This document shows, piece after piece, positions 19,075-29,124 of a stretch of 64,000 bases of DNA (positions within the stretch are counted from its first letter, which is position 1; every line of letters begins with the position of its first letter). The position numbers and the translations under genes are program-made. This DNA is from Klebsiella terrigena. GTDB lineage: Bacteria; Pseudomonadota; Gammaproteobacteria; Enterobacterales; Enterobacteriaceae. The stretch is taken from positions 1 to 64,000 of the forward strand of contig NZ_BJNO01000003.1 in the NCBI RefSeq assembly GCF_006539725.1. The letters run 5' to 3'. The notes under the pieces were generated by a model. It worked only from the letters and a program-made list of their open reading frames with translations, ran no database searches and had not been told where the DNA came from.

Positions 19075-20292
19075 ATGAAACGTGCAGTTATTACTGGCTT
19101 GGGCATCGTTTCCAGCATCGGTAACAACCAGCAGGAAGTCCTGGCATCTCTGCGTGAAGGACGTTCAGGGATCACTTTCTCTCAGGAATTTCAAGATTCA
19201 GGTATGCGCAGCCACGTATGGGGCAACGTTAAGCTGGATACCACCGGTCTGATCGACCGTAAAGTGGTTCGCTTTATGAACGATGCCTCCATCTACGCCT
19301 ATCTCTCAATGCAGCAGGCCGTAGAAGACGCAGGATTGAAAGAAGAAGTTTATCAAAATAACCCGCGCGTCGGTCTGATCGCCGGTTCCGGCGGCTCTTC
19401 AAAATATCAGGTGTTTGGCGCAGATGCGATGCGTAGCCCGCGCGGCCTGAAGGCCGTTGGCCCGTACGTGGTGACCAAAGCGATGGCCTCTGCCGTTTCT
19501 GCCTGCCTGGCCACGCCGTTCAAAATCCACGGCGTTAACTACTCTATCAGCTCCGCCTGTGCGACTTCCGCACACTGTATCGGCAATGCCGTAGAGCAGA
19601 TTCAGCTGGGCAAACAGGATATCGTTTTTGCCGGCGGCGGCGAAGAGCTGTGCTGGGAAATGGCCTGCGAATTCGACGCAATGGGCGCGCTGTCCACCAA
19701 ATACAACGAAACCCCGGACAAAGCGTCCCGTACCTATGATGCGAACCGCGACGGTTTCGTTATCGCTGGCGGCGGCGGTATGGTTGTGGTTGAAGAGCTG
19801 GAGCACGCTCTGGCTCGTGGCGCACACATCTATGCGGAAATCGTCGGCTACGGCGCAACTTCCGATGGCGCTGACATGGTTGCTCCGTCTGGCGAAGGCG
19901 CAGTCCGCTGCATGCACATGGCGATGCAGGGCGTTGACACCCCGATTGATTACCTGAACTCCCACGGTACCTCAACGCCGGTTGGCGACGTGAAAGAGCT
20001 GGGCGCAATCCGTGAAGTCTTCGGCGATAACAGCCCGGCAATCTCCGCAACAAAAGCGATGACCGGCCACTCGCTGGGCGCCGCTGGCGTACAGGAAGCT
20101 ATCTACTCTCTGCTGATGCTGGAACACGGCTTTATCGCCCCAAGCATCAACATCGACGAGATGGACGAGCAGGCCGCAGGCCTGAACATCGTGACTAAGC
20201 CGACTGAACGTGCGCTGACCACCGTGATGTCCAACAGCTTCGGTTTTGGTGGCACCAACGCCACCCTGGTAATGCGTAAACACGACGCATAG
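19075..20292 (+). CDS. fabB: FabB, beta-ketoacyl-ACP synthase I
   Basis: A 405-residue condensing enzyme of type II fatty acid synthesis, needed to elongate the cis-3-decenoyl intermediate to unsaturated fatty acids. The catalytic Cys162 is in [15 protein letters not shown]. The two His residues are in [17 protein letters not shown] and [26 protein letters not shown] ends the fold. It is one residue shorter than E. coli FabB in the loop [17 protein letters not shown] lies before the ATG. Single gene with its own terminator and a FadR/FabR-type control region. Confidence 0.98.
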   Translation: MKRAVITGLGIVSSIGNNQQEVLASLREGRSGITFSQEFQDSGMRSHVWGNVKLDTTGLIDRKVVRFMNDASIYAYLSMQQAVEDAGLKEEVYQNNPRVGLIAGSGGSSKYQVFGADAMRSPRGLKAVGPYVVTKAMASAVSACLATPFKIHGVNYSISSACATSAHCIGNAVEQIQLGKQDIVFAGGGEELCWEMACEFDAMGALSTKYNETPDKASRTYDANRDGFVIAGGGGMVVVEELEHALARGAHIYAEIVGYGATSDGADMVAPSGEGAVRCMHMAMQGVDTPIDYLNSHGTSTPVGDVKELGAIREVFGDNSPAISATKAMTGHSLGAAGVQEAIYSLLMLEHGFIAPSINIDEMDEQAAGLNIVTKPTERALTTVMSNSFGFGGTNATLVMRKHDA

Positions 20293-20310
20293 TCAGTCAG
20301 TAATTGAAAA

Positions 20311-20334
20311 GGGAGCCAACAGGCTCCCTTTTTT
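20311..20334 (+). terminator. fabB terminator
   Basis: GGGAGCC/GGCTCCC stem with an AACA loop followed directly by six or more T residues, 18 bases after the fabB stop. Confidence 0.92.
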
Positions 20335-20403
20335 GCATTATTGATAGAGCCTGGCGCAGGGAGGCACACTCACCTCGTCTTACTCTGCGAACTGGAGTAA
20401 AGC

Positions 20404-21579
20404 ATGTCCGCAGCGACAAAAACAACGCATCCCTCTTCGGCGAATATTTCGCTATTTCGCATTACGTTCTCCGTCTTTCTGACCTACATGACCGTTGGCC
20501 TTCCGCTGCCGGTGATCCCCCTTTTCGTGCACCACGAGCTCGGTTTTGGCAACACGATGGTTGGCATCGCCGTCGGAATTCAGTTTCTGGCGACGGTGCT
20601 GACGCGGGGCTACGCCGGTCGCCTGGCCGACCAGTACGGGGCGAAACGCTCGGTGCTGCAGGGCATGCTCGCCTGCGCGCTGGCCGGCGCCGCGTGGCTG
20701 CTGGCGGCGCTGCTGCCAGTATCGATTGTGGCAAAATTTGCGCTGCTGGTGTTGGGCCGCCTGATCCTTGGCTTTGGCGAAAGCCAGCTGCTAACCGGTA
20801 ACCTGAGCTGGGGGCTGGGCCTCGTCGGGCCGACGCGCTCGGGGAAAGTCATGTCATGGAACGGAATGGCCATATACGGATCGCTGGCGGCCGGCGCCCC
20901 GCTGGGGCTGCTGATCTACACGCAGTACGGCGTTGCCGTGCTGGCCTGCGTCACCATGGCGCTGCCGCTGCTGGCTTTCGCGATTAACGGCACGGTCCGC
21001 AGAGTTCCGGCGCACGGTGGCGAACGTCCGTCGCTGTGGAGCGTTGTCGGTATGATCTGGCGTCCAGGGATCGGCCTTGGCCTGCAGGGCGTCGGGTTTG
21101 CGGTGATTGGCACCTTCGTCTCGCTCTACTTCGCCAGCAACGGCTGGGCGATGGCCGGCTTTACGTTGACCGCTTTTGGCGGCGCCTTCGTGCTGATGCG
21201 CATCCTCTTTGGCTGGATGCCCGATCGCTTCGGCGGGGTGAAGGTGGCGATGGTCTCGCTGCTGATTGAGGCCGCGGGCCTGACGCTGCTGTGGCTGGCG
21301 CCGGATGCCTGGACCGCCTTAGCCGGCGCCGCGCTGACCGGCTGCGGCTGCTCGCTTATCTTCCCGTCGCTGGGTGTGGAGGTGGTGAAACGCGTTCCGC
21401 CACAGGTACGGGGCACCGCGCTCGGCGGCTATGCGGCGTTTCAGGATATCTCATACGGTATCAGCGGTCCGCTTGCCGGACTGCTGGCGACGTCTCTGGG
21501 CTACTCCTCCGTCTTCCTGGCGGCGGCCGTCTGCGCCGCACTGGGTATCGTCGTCACCCTGGTATCACTACGAAAATAG
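20404..21579 (+). CDS. yfcJ: YfcJ, major facilitator superfamily transporter
   Basis: A 391-residue inner-membrane protein with about twelve hydrophobic segments in two halves. The MFS signature [10 protein letters not shown] lies in the loop between helices 2 and 3 ([17 protein letters not shown]), and a second-half counterpart [17 protein letters not shown] near residue 275. YfcJ belongs to the arabinose-efflux-like group; its substrate is not established. RBS CTGGAG precedes the ATG. It follows fabB's terminator and converges on flk. Confidence 0.92.
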   Translation: MSAATKTTHPSSANISLFRITFSVFLTYMTVGLPLPVIPLFVHHELGFGNTMVGIAVGIQFLATVLTRGYAGRLADQYGAKRSVLQGMLACALAGAAWLLAALLPVSIVAKFALLVLGRLILGFGESQLLTGNLSWGLGLVGPTRSGKVMSWNGMAIYGSLAAGAPLGLLIYTQYGVAVLACVTMALPLLAFAINGTVRRVPAHGGERPSLWSVVGMIWRPGIGLGLQGVGFAVIGTFVSLYFASNGWAMAGFTLTAFGGAFVLMRILFGWMPDRFGGVKVAMVSLLIEAAGLTLLWLAPDAWTALAGAALTGCGCSLIFPSLGVEVVKRVPPQVRGTALGGYAAFQDISYGISGPLAGLLATSLGYSSVFLAAAVCAALGIVVTLVSLRK

Positions 21580-21684
21580 CCTTATGGCTCGGTCCTCGAA
21601 GAGTGAGGGCCGCCCGCCTTGCGCGGGCGTTACCGTAAGGGTAACTTTAGCCGTCCGGTGACGGAGTTTCTCTGGCGGCAGGCG

Positions 21685-22668
21685 CTACGCAACCATAAGC
21701 CATATCAGTACCAGCGCGGCCAGTGCCAGCAGGATAAGCCACGGCTTTTTGAGCCGCGCGGAGAGCGGGGTGGCCTCCGTTTGCAGCGAGGGGATCGCCA
21801 GGGTTTCCTGGGCGCGCGCTACCCGCAGCACGAAAACTTTGTTTAACAGCGTCAGTATCTGGCTGGAGCTCAGCGTCGACTGCGGCGTCACGTGCCAGCT
21901 GTTGCGGGCAAAATCGGCGATCTTCTGCCACTCCTGCGCTTCAAGCGGCTGCTTCAGCGCTGCCTGCAGCGAGTTGAGCGTCGGGCTGGCCTGGGTGCTT
22001 AGCGTTTGCCGCGCCTGAAGCCAGTAGGAGAGCGGGGTAAAATGCGTTGCCGGGATCAGCTCGCCGGTTTTCACGCCGCACAGCTCCAGCATCGATTGCC
22101 AGATAAGCTTACCGGGCTCGCCGGTTGCGGCGGCAAGACGGGTCACCAGCTGATTCAGCGTGTTGTGCTCCGCCGGCAGCAGCGGGCGCAGCGTAGGCTG
22201 ACGCTGCTGGGGCGACGGAATCGACAGCCGGCTGTTTTGCAGCAGCTGCAGCACGTTCTCAAGCTGCTGCTGGGTCAGCGCGTGTAGCGTAGTTTGGCCA
22301 TAATTCTGGCGAATATAATCGCTCACCGCCTGACGATTGTTGCCCTGACTCAGCAGCTCGCCGAGCTGCGCCAGAGTCTGACGGTGGTGATGGTTTTGCT
22401 GCGCAACGGTCAGGCGCTGGTTCAGGTGACTTTCGGCGGCGGCAAAATGGCATGCCAGCAGCGGCGCATCGCCTTTCAGTCCCAGATCGTGCTTGATTCC
22501 GGCCCACACTTCCGCGTTCTGCTGCGATGTTAGCGCCACCAGGCGGGTGATCAGTCGCTCGAGAACGGTGCGTTGTTGGGTGGTCAGCGAAAGCTCCCCG
22601 GCGACGGGCGCACCGGAGGGAGCCGTCCCCGGAGGGCGATCGGACATACCTGAAACGGGTTGTGTCAT
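21685..22668 (-). CDS. flk: Flk, flagellar assembly checkpoint protein
   Basis: A 327-residue protein, mostly soluble and Gln-rich, with a single hydrophobic C-terminal segment (LKKPWLILLALAALVLIWLM, about 305-325) that anchors it in the inner membrane as a tail. In Salmonella Flk prevents premature secretion of the anti-sigma factor FlgM before the hook-basal body is complete. Finding it suggests flagellation now or in the recent past, although some non-motile relatives may keep it. It is divergent from pdxB and convergent with yfcJ. Confidence 0.9.
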   Translation of the reverse strand: MTQPVSGMSDRPPGTAPSGAPVAGELSLTTQQRTVLERLITRLVALTSQQNAEVWAGIKHDLGLKGDAPLLACHFAAAESHLNQRLTVAQQNHHHRQTLAQLGELLSQGNNRQAVSDYIRQNYGQTTLHALTQQQLENVLQLLQNSRLSIPSPQQRQPTLRPLLPAEHNTLNQLVTRLAAATGEPGKLIWQSMLELCGVKTGELIPATHFTPLSYWLQARQTLSTQASPTLNSLQAALKQPLEAQEWQKIADFARNSWHVTPQSTLSSSQILTLLNKVFVLRVARAQETLAIPSLQTEATPLSARLKKPWLILLALAALVLIWLMVA

Positions 22669-22777
22669 GATTAATCCTTTCCGTATTACTGTACTGAGGC
22701 CCGGTGATGATGTTCCTGGCGGCGAGATTATGGCACACTTCCCCGGTTTACTCTCGTTCTCAGACAGGTACTGAACC

Positions 22778-23914
22778 GTGAAAATCCTCGTTGATGAAAA
22801 TATGCCCTATGCCCGTGAGCTTTTTAGCCGTTTGGGCGAGGTGAGGGCGGTCCCCGGCCGCCCAATTCCGGCTGAAGCGCTGACCGATGCCGACGCGCTG
22901 ATGGTCCGCTCCGTCACTAAAGTCAATGAAGCACTGCTTGCCGGTAAGGCTATTCAGTTCGTCGGTACCGCGACCGCGGGCACCGATCATGTCGATCAGG
23001 CGTGGCTCCAGCAGGCGGGGATCGGATTTTCCGCCGCACCGGGCTGCAACGCCATTGCGGTAGTTGAGTATGTTTTCTCGGCGCTGCTGATGCTGGCCGA
23101 GCGCGACGGCTTTGCGCTGACCGATCGTACCGTCGGGATCGTAGGGGTGGGCAACGTCGGCGGGCGGCTGCAAAAACGTCTTGAAGCGCTGGGGATTAAA
23201 ACGCTGCTTTGCGATCCGCCGCGCGCGGATCGCGGTGATGAGGGCGATTTCCGCAGCCTCGACGAGCTGGTTCAGCAGGCCGATGTGCTGACGTTCCACA
23301 CGCCTTTATATAAAGAAGGGCAGTACAAGACGCTGCACCTCGCGGATGAGGCGCTGATTAGCCGCCTGAAGCCGGGAACGGTGTTAATTAACGCCTGCCG
23401 TGGTCCGGTGGTGGATAACGGCGCGCTGCTGAAGTGCCTGCAGGCCGGGCAGCCGCTGAGCGTGGTGCTGGACGTCTGGGAGCCGGAGCCGGATCTTAAC
23501 CTTGAGCTGCTGGATCGCGTGGATATCGGTACCGCGCATATCGCGGGCTATACCCTTGAAGGGAAAGCGCGCGGGACGACCCAGGTGTTTGAAGCCTACA
23601 GCGCGTTTATCGGCCATCCGCAGCAGGTTGCGCTGGACACCCTGCTGCCAGCGCCGGAGTTTGGCCGTATCACTCTCCACGGCGCGCTCGATCAGGCAAC
23701 CCTGAAAAGGCTGGTCCATTTGGTGTATGATGTGCGCCGCGACGATGCGCCGCTGCGAAAAGTGGCCGGTGCTGCGGGTGAATTTGACAAGCTGCGCAAA
23801 AACTACCAGGAACGCCGTGAATGGTCTTCGCTGTACGTACAGTGCAGCGATGAGCAGGCGGCGACGCTGTTGCGGCAGCTCGGCTTTAATGCCCTACATC
23901 ACCCTGTTCGTTAA
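22778..23914 (+). CDS. pdxB: PdxB, erythronate-4-phosphate dehydrogenase
   Basis: A 378-residue D-2-hydroxyacid dehydrogenase oxidising 4-phospho-D-erythronate in pyridoxal 5'-phosphate synthesis. The NAD fold motif is [20 protein letters not shown] near residue 118. Conserved [10 protein letters not shown] and the His in [16 protein letters not shown] follow, and the C-terminal PdxB dimer domain ends [11 protein letters not shown]. The start is GTG at 22778. It leads the run pdxB-usg-truA. Confidence 0.97.
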   Translation: MKILVDENMPYARELFSRLGEVRAVPGRPIPAEALTDADALMVRSVTKVNEALLAGKAIQFVGTATAGTDHVDQAWLQQAGIGFSAAPGCNAIAVVEYVFSALLMLAERDGFALTDRTVGIVGVGNVGGRLQKRLEALGIKTLLCDPPRADRGDEGDFRSLDELVQQADVLTFHTPLYKEGQYKTLHLADEALISRLKPGTVLINACRGPVVDNGALLKCLQAGQPLSVVLDVWEPEPDLNLELLDRVDIGTAHIAGYTLEGKARGTTQVFEAYSAFIGHPQQVALDTLLPAPEFGRITLHGALDQATLKRLVHLVYDVRRDDAPLRKVAGAAGEFDKLRKNYQERREWSSLYVQCSDEQAATLLRQLGFNALHHPVR

Positions 23915-23976
23915 TATCTTCTTAATAACCCTGTTGGATACTCCTGCAGGGTCGCTTTTTTCTGGAGTAAACCACC

Positions 23977-24990
23977 ATGTCTGAAGGCTGGAATATTGCC
24001 ATACTGGGCGCAACGGGCGCCGTCGGCGAAGCCCTGCTCGAAACCCTTGCTGAACGTCAGTTCCCGGTGGGTGATATTTACGCCCTGGCGCGTAACGAAA
24101 GCGCGGGCGAACATCTGCGCTTCAACGGTAAGTCGGTCATCGTACAGGACGCCGCGGAGTTTGACTGGACCCAGGCCCAGCTGGCCTTTTTCGCCGCCGG
24201 CGTCGAAGCTACCGCGGCCTACGTTGATGAGGCGACTAACTCAGGCTGCCTGGTTATCGACCTCAGCGGCCTGTTTGCGCTGGAGCCGGACGTCCCGCTG
24301 GTCGTGCCGGACGTCAACCCATTCGTGCTGGCTGATTACCGCAATCGTAACGTTATTGCCGTGGCCAACAGCCTGACCAGCCAACTGCTGGCCGCGCTGA
24401 AACCGCTGATTGACGAAGGCGGCCTGTCGCGTATTCAGGTCACCAGCCTGCTCTCCGTTTCCGCCCACGGTAAAAAAGCCGTCAGCGCGCTGGCAGGGCA
24501 GAGCGCTAAGCTGCTCAACGGCATGCCGATTGATGAAGATGATTACTTTGGCCGTCAGCTGGCGTTCAATATGCTGCCGCTTCTGCCCGATCGCGAAGGC
24601 AGCGTGCTGGAAGAGCGACGTATCGTCGACGAAGTGCGGAAGATCCTGCAGGACGAAGGGCTGATGATCTCCGCAAGCGTGGTCCAGTCGCCGGTATTCT
24701 ACGGCCATGCGCAGATGGTTAATTTCGAAGCCATGCGTCCGCTGGCCGCAGAAGAGGCGCGCGATGCCTTTGCGCGCGGGGAAGATATCGAGCTGTCCGA
24801 AGCGCGTGAGTTCCCGACCCAGGTTGGCGACGCCTCCGGCACCACCCATCTCTCCGTCGGCTGCGTGCGCAACGATTACGGGATGCCGGAGCAGATTCAG
24901 TTCTGGTCCGTTGCCGACAACGTCCGTTTCGGCGGCGCGCTGATGGCGGTCAAAACCGCCGAGAGGCTGGTGCAGGAGTATTTTTACTGA
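23977..24990 (+). CDS. usg: Usg, aspartate-semialdehyde dehydrogenase-like protein
   Basis: A 337-residue homologue of aspartate-semialdehyde dehydrogenase. The Rossmann start [20 protein letters not shown] is intact. Where the true enzyme has its catalytic Cys, this one reads [10 protein letters not shown] with Ser132, so dehydrogenase activity is not expected; the E. coli orthologue also lacks it. Function is unknown. It sits between pdxB and truA and overlaps truA by one base (TGATG), as in E. coli. Confidence 0.93.
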   Translation: MSEGWNIAILGATGAVGEALLETLAERQFPVGDIYALARNESAGEHLRFNGKSVIVQDAAEFDWTQAQLAFFAAGVEATAAYVDEATNSGCLVIDLSGLFALEPDVPLVVPDVNPFVLADYRNRNVIAVANSLTSQLLAALKPLIDEGGLSRIQVTSLLSVSAHGKKAVSALAGQSAKLLNGMPIDEDDYFGRQLAFNMLPLLPDREGSVLEERRIVDEVRKILQDEGLMISASVVQSPVFYGHAQMVNFEAMRPLAAEEARDAFARGEDIELSEAREFPTQVGDASGTTHLSVGCVRNDYGMPEQIQFWSVADNVRFGGALMAVKTAERLVQEYFY

Positions 24991-25802
24991 TGTCTGAGAT
25001 GGAGCAGCTGCCGGTCTATAAAATCGCGCTGGGCATCGAGTACGACGGCAGTAAATATTACGGCTGGCAGCGGCAGAACGAAGTACGCAGCGTGCAGGAG
25101 AAGCTGGAAAAGGCGCTCTCGCAGGTGGCGAATGAACCGATTAACGTCTTCTGCGCGGGCCGCACCGACGCCGGCGTTCACGGCACCGGCCAGGTGGTGC
25201 ATTTTGAAACGCGCGCGCTGCGTAAAGACGCGGCCTGGACGCTGGGCGTGAATGCGAATCTGCCTGGTGACATTGCCGTGCGTTGGGTGAAACATGTGCC
25301 GGACGCGTTCCACGCGCGCTTCAGCGCAACGGCGCGCCGCTACCGTTACGTTATCTATAACCACCGGCTGCGCCCGGGGGTATTAAGCCAGGGGGTGACC
25401 CATTATCACCAGCCCCTGGACGCCGAGCGGATGCAGCGCGCGGCGCAGTGCCTGCTGGGCGAGAATGATTTTACCTCGTTCCGTGCGCTGCAGTGCCAGT
25501 CGCGTACGCCCTGGCGCAACATGAAGCACATTAGCGTCACGCGTTACGGCGCATATGTGGTGGTCGATATCAAAGCAAACGCCTTTGTACATCATATGGT
25601 AAGGAATATTGTCGGCAGCCTGATGGAAGTAGGGGCCGGTAACCAGCCGGAGAGCTGGATTGCAGAACTTCTGGCGGCAAAAGACAGGAAGCTAGCCGCC
25701 GCGACGGCCAAAGCCGAGGGATTGTATCTGGTGTCGGTTGATTATCCGGCCCATTTCGATCTGCCGGTGATGCCGATGGGCCCGCTATTTCTGGCGGACT
25801 GA
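24990..25802 (+). CDS. truA: TruA, tRNA pseudouridine(38-40) synthase
   Basis: A 270-residue pseudouridine synthase acting on uridines 38, 39 and 40 of the tRNA anticodon stem-loop. The catalytic Asp is in [20 protein letters not shown] (GRTDxGVH, about residue 60). [17 protein letters not shown] is the second family motif. Its ATG overlaps the usg stop, indicating translational coupling. It is identical in length to the E. coli enzyme. Confidence 0.97.
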   Translation: MSEMEQLPVYKIALGIEYDGSKYYGWQRQNEVRSVQEKLEKALSQVANEPINVFCAGRTDAGVHGTGQVVHFETRALRKDAAWTLGVNANLPGDIAVRWVKHVPDAFHARFSATARRYRYVIYNHRLRPGVLSQGVTHYHQPLDAERMQRAAQCLLGENDFTSFRALQCQSRTPWRNMKHISVTRYGAYVVVDIKANAFVHHMVRNIVGSLMEVGAGNQPESWIAELLAAKDRKLAAATAKAEGLYLVSVDYPAHFDLPVMPMGPLFLAD

Positions 25803-25804
25803 CG

Positions 25805-25930
25805 TATACGCCTCATCCTTCAGGCCGCCGTTTTGCCGGCCGCGCTGGTTTTCCCGGACCCGCTTTTTTGCGCGGTCCGGCAGCCGTCGCTCGGCCGCCT
25901 GGCTGCGCCGCGAAGGATTTTACGTATTGC
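25805..25930. repeat. Imperfect palindromic repeat, copy A (truA-dedA)
   Basis: GC-rich, highly self-complementary sequence between truA and dedA. It begins with ATACGCCTCATCCTTCAGG and ends with GAAGGATTTTACGTA, so the ends are roughly inverted copies. The internal part contains further short palindromes. The beginning is shared almost base for base, on the other strand, with the element at 27775-27836, which indicates a dispersed repeat family. Confidence 0.55.
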
Positions 25931-25949
25931 TATTAAGGACTAAAACGGT

Positions 25950-26609
25950 ATGGACCTGATCCGCTTTTTAATTGATTTCATCCTGCATATAGATGTACAC
26001 CTGGCCGAACTGGTTGCCGAGTACGGTATCTGGGTTTATGCCATTCTGTTTTTGATTTTGTTTTGCGAAACAGGTCTGGTGGTGACACCGTTCCTGCCGG
26101 GAGATTCGCTGCTGTTTGTTGCCGGGGCGCTGTCAGCGCTGCCGACTAACGATCTGAACGTGCATCTGATGGTGGTGCTGATGGTTATCGCGGCGATTAT
26201 CGGCGATGCCCTGAACTACACGATCGGCCGGCTGTTCGGTGAAAAGCTCTTCAGTAATCCTGATTCTAAAATCTTCCGCCGCAGCTATCTGGACAAGACC
26301 CACGCGTTCTACGAGCGTCACGGTGGCAAAACCATTATCCTCGCTCGCTTCGTGCCGATTGTCAGAACCTTTGCGCCATTTGTGGCGGGAATGGGCCACA
26401 TGTCCTATCGTCATTTTGCGGCCTATAACGTTGTTGGCGCGCTGCTGTGGGTGCTGCTGTTCACCTATGCAGGCTACCTGTTTGGCGATTTACCGATCGT
26501 CCAGGAAAACCTGAAGCTGCTGATTGTGGCTATTATTCTCCTGTCCGTGCTGCCGGGGGTGATTGAAATCATTCGCCACAAGCGCGCGGCGGCGAAGCAG
26601 TCAAAATAA
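25950..26609 (+). CDS. dedA: DedA family inner membrane protein
   Basis: A 219-residue membrane protein of the DedA/VTT superfamily. Features are the re-entrant motif [20 protein letters not shown] and the conserved [17 protein letters not shown]-type segment ([20 protein letters not shown]) with its two Arg residues. About five hydrophobic segments are visible. Family members in E. coli are needed for membrane homeostasis, and some flip undecaprenyl phosphate; the precise activity of DedA itself is unsettled. A hairpin follows at 26628-26654. Confidence 0.95.
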   Translation: MDLIRFLIDFILHIDVHLAELVAEYGIWVYAILFLILFCETGLVVTPFLPGDSLLFVAGALSALPTNDLNVHLMVVLMVIAAIIGDALNYTIGRLFGEKLFSNPDSKIFRRSYLDKTHAFYERHGGKTIILARFVPIVRTFAPFVAGMGHMSYRHFAAYNVVGALLWVLLFTYAGYLFGDLPIVQENLKLLIVAIILLSVLPGVIEIIRHKRAAAKQSK

Positions 26610-26627
26610 TCACCGTAGCCTAATCAT

Positions 26628-26654
26628 CTTCGGGCGGAGCGCCGCCGCCCGAAG
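26628..26654. terminator. Hairpin downstream of dedA
   Basis: Perfect 10-bp inverted repeat CTTCGGGCGG/CCGCCCGAAG with a 7-base loop. No T run follows, so it may stabilise the dedA mRNA end or terminate only with help. Confidence 0.5.
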
Positions 26655-26809
26655 AGTGAAGTGTGAGCGGTACGACCACTTTTTTATCCCATGTGACGGG
26701 ATGTTATGATTTAATGTGCAACATTCATGGTCTGTAAGGGTCAAAAATGGCATTATGCGCCCCTTACGACAAAACTGGCATCGACCAGGTTCAGGCAGAA
26801 AGGTTATCA

Positions 26810-27724
26810 ATGAGCTGGATTGAACGAATTAAAAGCAATATAACTCCCACCCGCAAGGCAAGCATTCCTGAGGGTGTATGGACCAAGTGCGACAGTTGCG
26901 GTCAGGTATTGTACCGCGCAGAGCTGGAGCGCAACCTGGAGGTTTGCCCTAAGTGCGATCACCATATGCGTATGTCGGCGCGTAATCGCCTGCATAGCCT
27001 GTTGGACGAAGGTTCCCTCGTGGAGCTGGGAAGCGAGCTCGAGCCGAAAGATGTGCTGAAGTTCCGCGATTCGAAAAAATACAAAGACCGCCTGGCGTCG
27101 GCTCAAAAAGAGACCGGCGAGAAAGATGCGCTGGTGGTCATGAAGGGCACCCTGTACGACATGCCGGTTGTCGCCGTTGCTTTTGAATTCGCCTTTATGG
27201 GCGGTTCGATGGGCTCGGTGGTGGGCGCGCGCTTCGTACGTGCCGTTGAACAGGCGTTGGAAGACAACTGCCCGCTGGTTTGCTTCTCAGCGTCCGGCGG
27301 CGCGCGTATGCAGGAAGCGCTGATGTCGCTGATGCAGATGGCGAAAACGTCAGCCGCGCTGGCGAAAATGCAGGAGCGCGGTTTACCGTATATCTCCGTG
27401 CTGACCGACCCGACGATGGGCGGCGTATCGGCGAGCTTTGCGATGCTCGGCGATCTTAACATCGCGGAACCGAAAGCGCTGATCGGCTTTGCCGGTCCTC
27501 GCGTTATCGAGCAAACCGTGCGCGAAAAGCTGCCGCCAGGATTCCAGCGCAGCGAGTTCCTGATTGAAAAAGGGGCGATCGACATGATCGTACGTCGCCC
27601 TGAAATGCGCCTGAAGCTGGCCAGTATTCTGGCGAAGCTGATGAATCTCCCGGCACCGTGCCCGGAGGTTCCTCATGAAGGCGACGCGGTACCACCGGTA
27701 CCGGATCAGGAACCAGAGGCCTGA
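26810..27724 (+). CDS. accD: AccD, acetyl-CoA carboxylase carboxyltransferase beta subunit
   Basis: A 304-residue subunit which, with AccA, transfers the carboxyl group from biotin to acetyl-CoA, committing carbon to fatty acid synthesis. The N-terminal zinc ribbon has Cys27, Cys30, Cys46 and Cys49 (KCDSCG...CPKCDHHM). The crotonase-like core contains [20 protein letters not shown] and [18 protein letters not shown]. Start 26810 ([10 protein letters not shown]) is chosen over 26747 by the AGAAAGG ribosome-binding site and by family length. A strong terminator follows. Confidence 0.98.
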   Translation: MSWIERIKSNITPTRKASIPEGVWTKCDSCGQVLYRAELERNLEVCPKCDHHMRMSARNRLHSLLDEGSLVELGSELEPKDVLKFRDSKKYKDRLASAQKETGEKDALVVMKGTLYDMPVVAVAFEFAFMGGSMGSVVGARFVRAVEQALEDNCPLVCFSASGGARMQEALMSLMQMAKTSAALAKMQERGLPYISVLTDPTMGGVSASFAMLGDLNIAEPKALIGFAGPRVIEQTVREKLPPGFQRSEFLIEKGAIDMIVRRPEMRLKLASILAKLMNLPAPCPEVPHEGDAVPPVPDQEPEA

Positions 27725-27732
27725 TGATGCAG

Positions 27733-27763
27733 AGGGCAGGCCTGACGGTGCTGCCCTTTTTTT
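27733..27763 (+). terminator. accD terminator
   Basis: AGGGCAG/CTGCCCT stem with an 11-base loop and a run of seven T residues, 9 bases after the accD stop. Confidence 0.9.
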
Positions 27764-27774
27764 ATATTCAAATA

Positions 27775-27836
27775 GCTACGCGACATCATCCTGACCTGAC
27801 CGCTTCGCGGCACGCTGAAGGATGAGCGTATTTACC
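27775..27836. repeat. Imperfect palindromic repeat, copy B (accD-folC)
   Basis: On the minus strand this reads ATACGCTCATCCTTCAGC, then a short stem GCCGCGAAGCGG, then AGGATGATGTCGCGTA. The first segment matches copy A at 25805 with a single missing base, and the end corresponds to A's AGGATTTTACGTA. B is half as long as A, so the family varies in its centre. Confidence 0.55.
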
Positions 27837-27855
27837 GTTAACTCTTGCGGACATC

Positions 27856-29124
27856 ATGGAAAAAGAACCTATTCCTCAGGCCACGTCGCCCCTGGCTACG
27901 TGGCTTTCTTATCTGGAGCATCTGCACAGCAAAACTATCGATCTCGGGCTGACGCGGGTGAACGAAGTTGCCGGGCGGATGGCGGTAGTGAAACCCGCAC
28001 CTTTCGTCTTTACGGTGGCGGGAACCAACGGTAAGGGGACCACCTGCCGTACGCTGGAATCGGTGCTGATGGCGGCGGGCTATAGGGTCGGCGTCTACAG
28101 TTCCCCACATCTGGTGCGCTATACCGAACGCGTTCGCGTGCAGGGAGAGGAGCTGCCGGAAGCGGCACATACCGCCTCTTTCGCCGAAATCGAAGCCGCG
28201 CGCGGTGAAATCTCCCTGAGCTATTTTGAGTTCGGTACGCTCTCCGCGCTGTGGCTGTTTAAGCAGGCGCAGCTGGATGTCGTTATCCTTGAGGTCGGGC
28301 TCGGCGGTCGCCTTGATGCGACAAATATCGTTGATGCCGATGTGGCGGTGGTGACCAGCATTGCGCTCGATCATACCGACTGGCTGGGGCCGGATCGCGA
28401 AAGCATCGGCCGCGAAAAGGCCGGTATTTTCCGCTCAGGCCGGCCGGCTATCGTCGGTGAACCGGATATGCCCCATACCATCGCCGACGTTGCGGCCGAG
28501 AAAGGCGCGGTGCTGCGGCGTCGCGGCGTTGACTGGCGCTACGCGAGCGGCGAGCAGGGGTGGGATTTCAGCGATGAGCAGGGGACGCTAGCGGGACTGC
28601 CGCTGCCTCAGGTGCCCATGCCGAATGCGGCGACGGCGCTTGCCGCGCTGCGCGCCAGCGGGCTGACGGTGAGCGAGCAGGCGATTCGCGACGGCATTAG
28701 GCAGGCGATGCTGCCCGGGCGTTTCCAGATAATTGGCGAGGCGCCGCGCGTGATCCTCGACGTTGCCCATAATCCGCACGCGGCGGCCTATCTGGCCGGG
28801 CGTCTCAAAAGCCTGCCGAAAACGGGGCGCGTGCTGGCGGTTATTGGTATGCTGCATGATAAGGATATTGCCGGTACGCTGGCAAACCTGATGGCTGAAG
28901 TTGATTGCTGGTACTGCGCGCCGCTGGAAGGGCCGCGTGGGGCAACGGCGGAGCAGCTACTGGAGCATTTGCGTACAGGGAGAGCCTGCGCAGACGTCGC
29001 TCAAGCATGGCATGCGGCCATGGCCGATGCCGGACCTGAAGATACGGTGCTGGTGTGTGGCTCATTCCACACGGTAGCGCACGTAATGGAAGAAATAGAC
29101 GCGGGGAGAATCGGTGGCGAGTAA
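27856..29124 (+). CDS. folC: FolC, dihydrofolate/folylpolyglutamate synthase
   Basis: A 422-residue Mur-ligase family enzyme that adds glutamate to dihydropteroate and extends tetrahydrofolate with polyglutamate. The ATP-binding loop is VAGTNGKGTTCRTLESVL, preceded by KPAPFVFT. Metal-binding and substrate segments include VILEVGLGGRLDATNIVDAD and SIALDHTDWLG. It follows the accD terminator and repeat copy B, and overlaps dedD by 11 bases. Confidence 0.96.
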   Translation: MEKEPIPQATSPLATWLSYLEHLHSKTIDLGLTRVNEVAGRMAVVKPAPFVFTVAGTNGKGTTCRTLESVLMAAGYRVGVYSSPHLVRYTERVRVQGEELPEAAHTASFAEIEAARGEISLSYFEFGTLSALWLFKQAQLDVVILEVGLGGRLDATNIVDADVAVVTSIALDHTDWLGPDRESIGREKAGIFRSGRPAIVGEPDMPHTIADVAAEKGAVLRRRGVDWRYASGEQGWDFSDEQGTLAGLPLPQVPMPNAATALAALRASGLTVSEQAIRDGIRQAMLPGRFQIIGEAPRVILDVAHNPHAAAYLAGRLKSLPKTGRVLAVIGMLHDKDIAGTLANLMAEVDCWYCAPLEGPRGATAEQLLEHLRTGRACADVAQAWHAAMADAGPEDTVLVCGSFHTVAHVMEEIDAGRIGGE

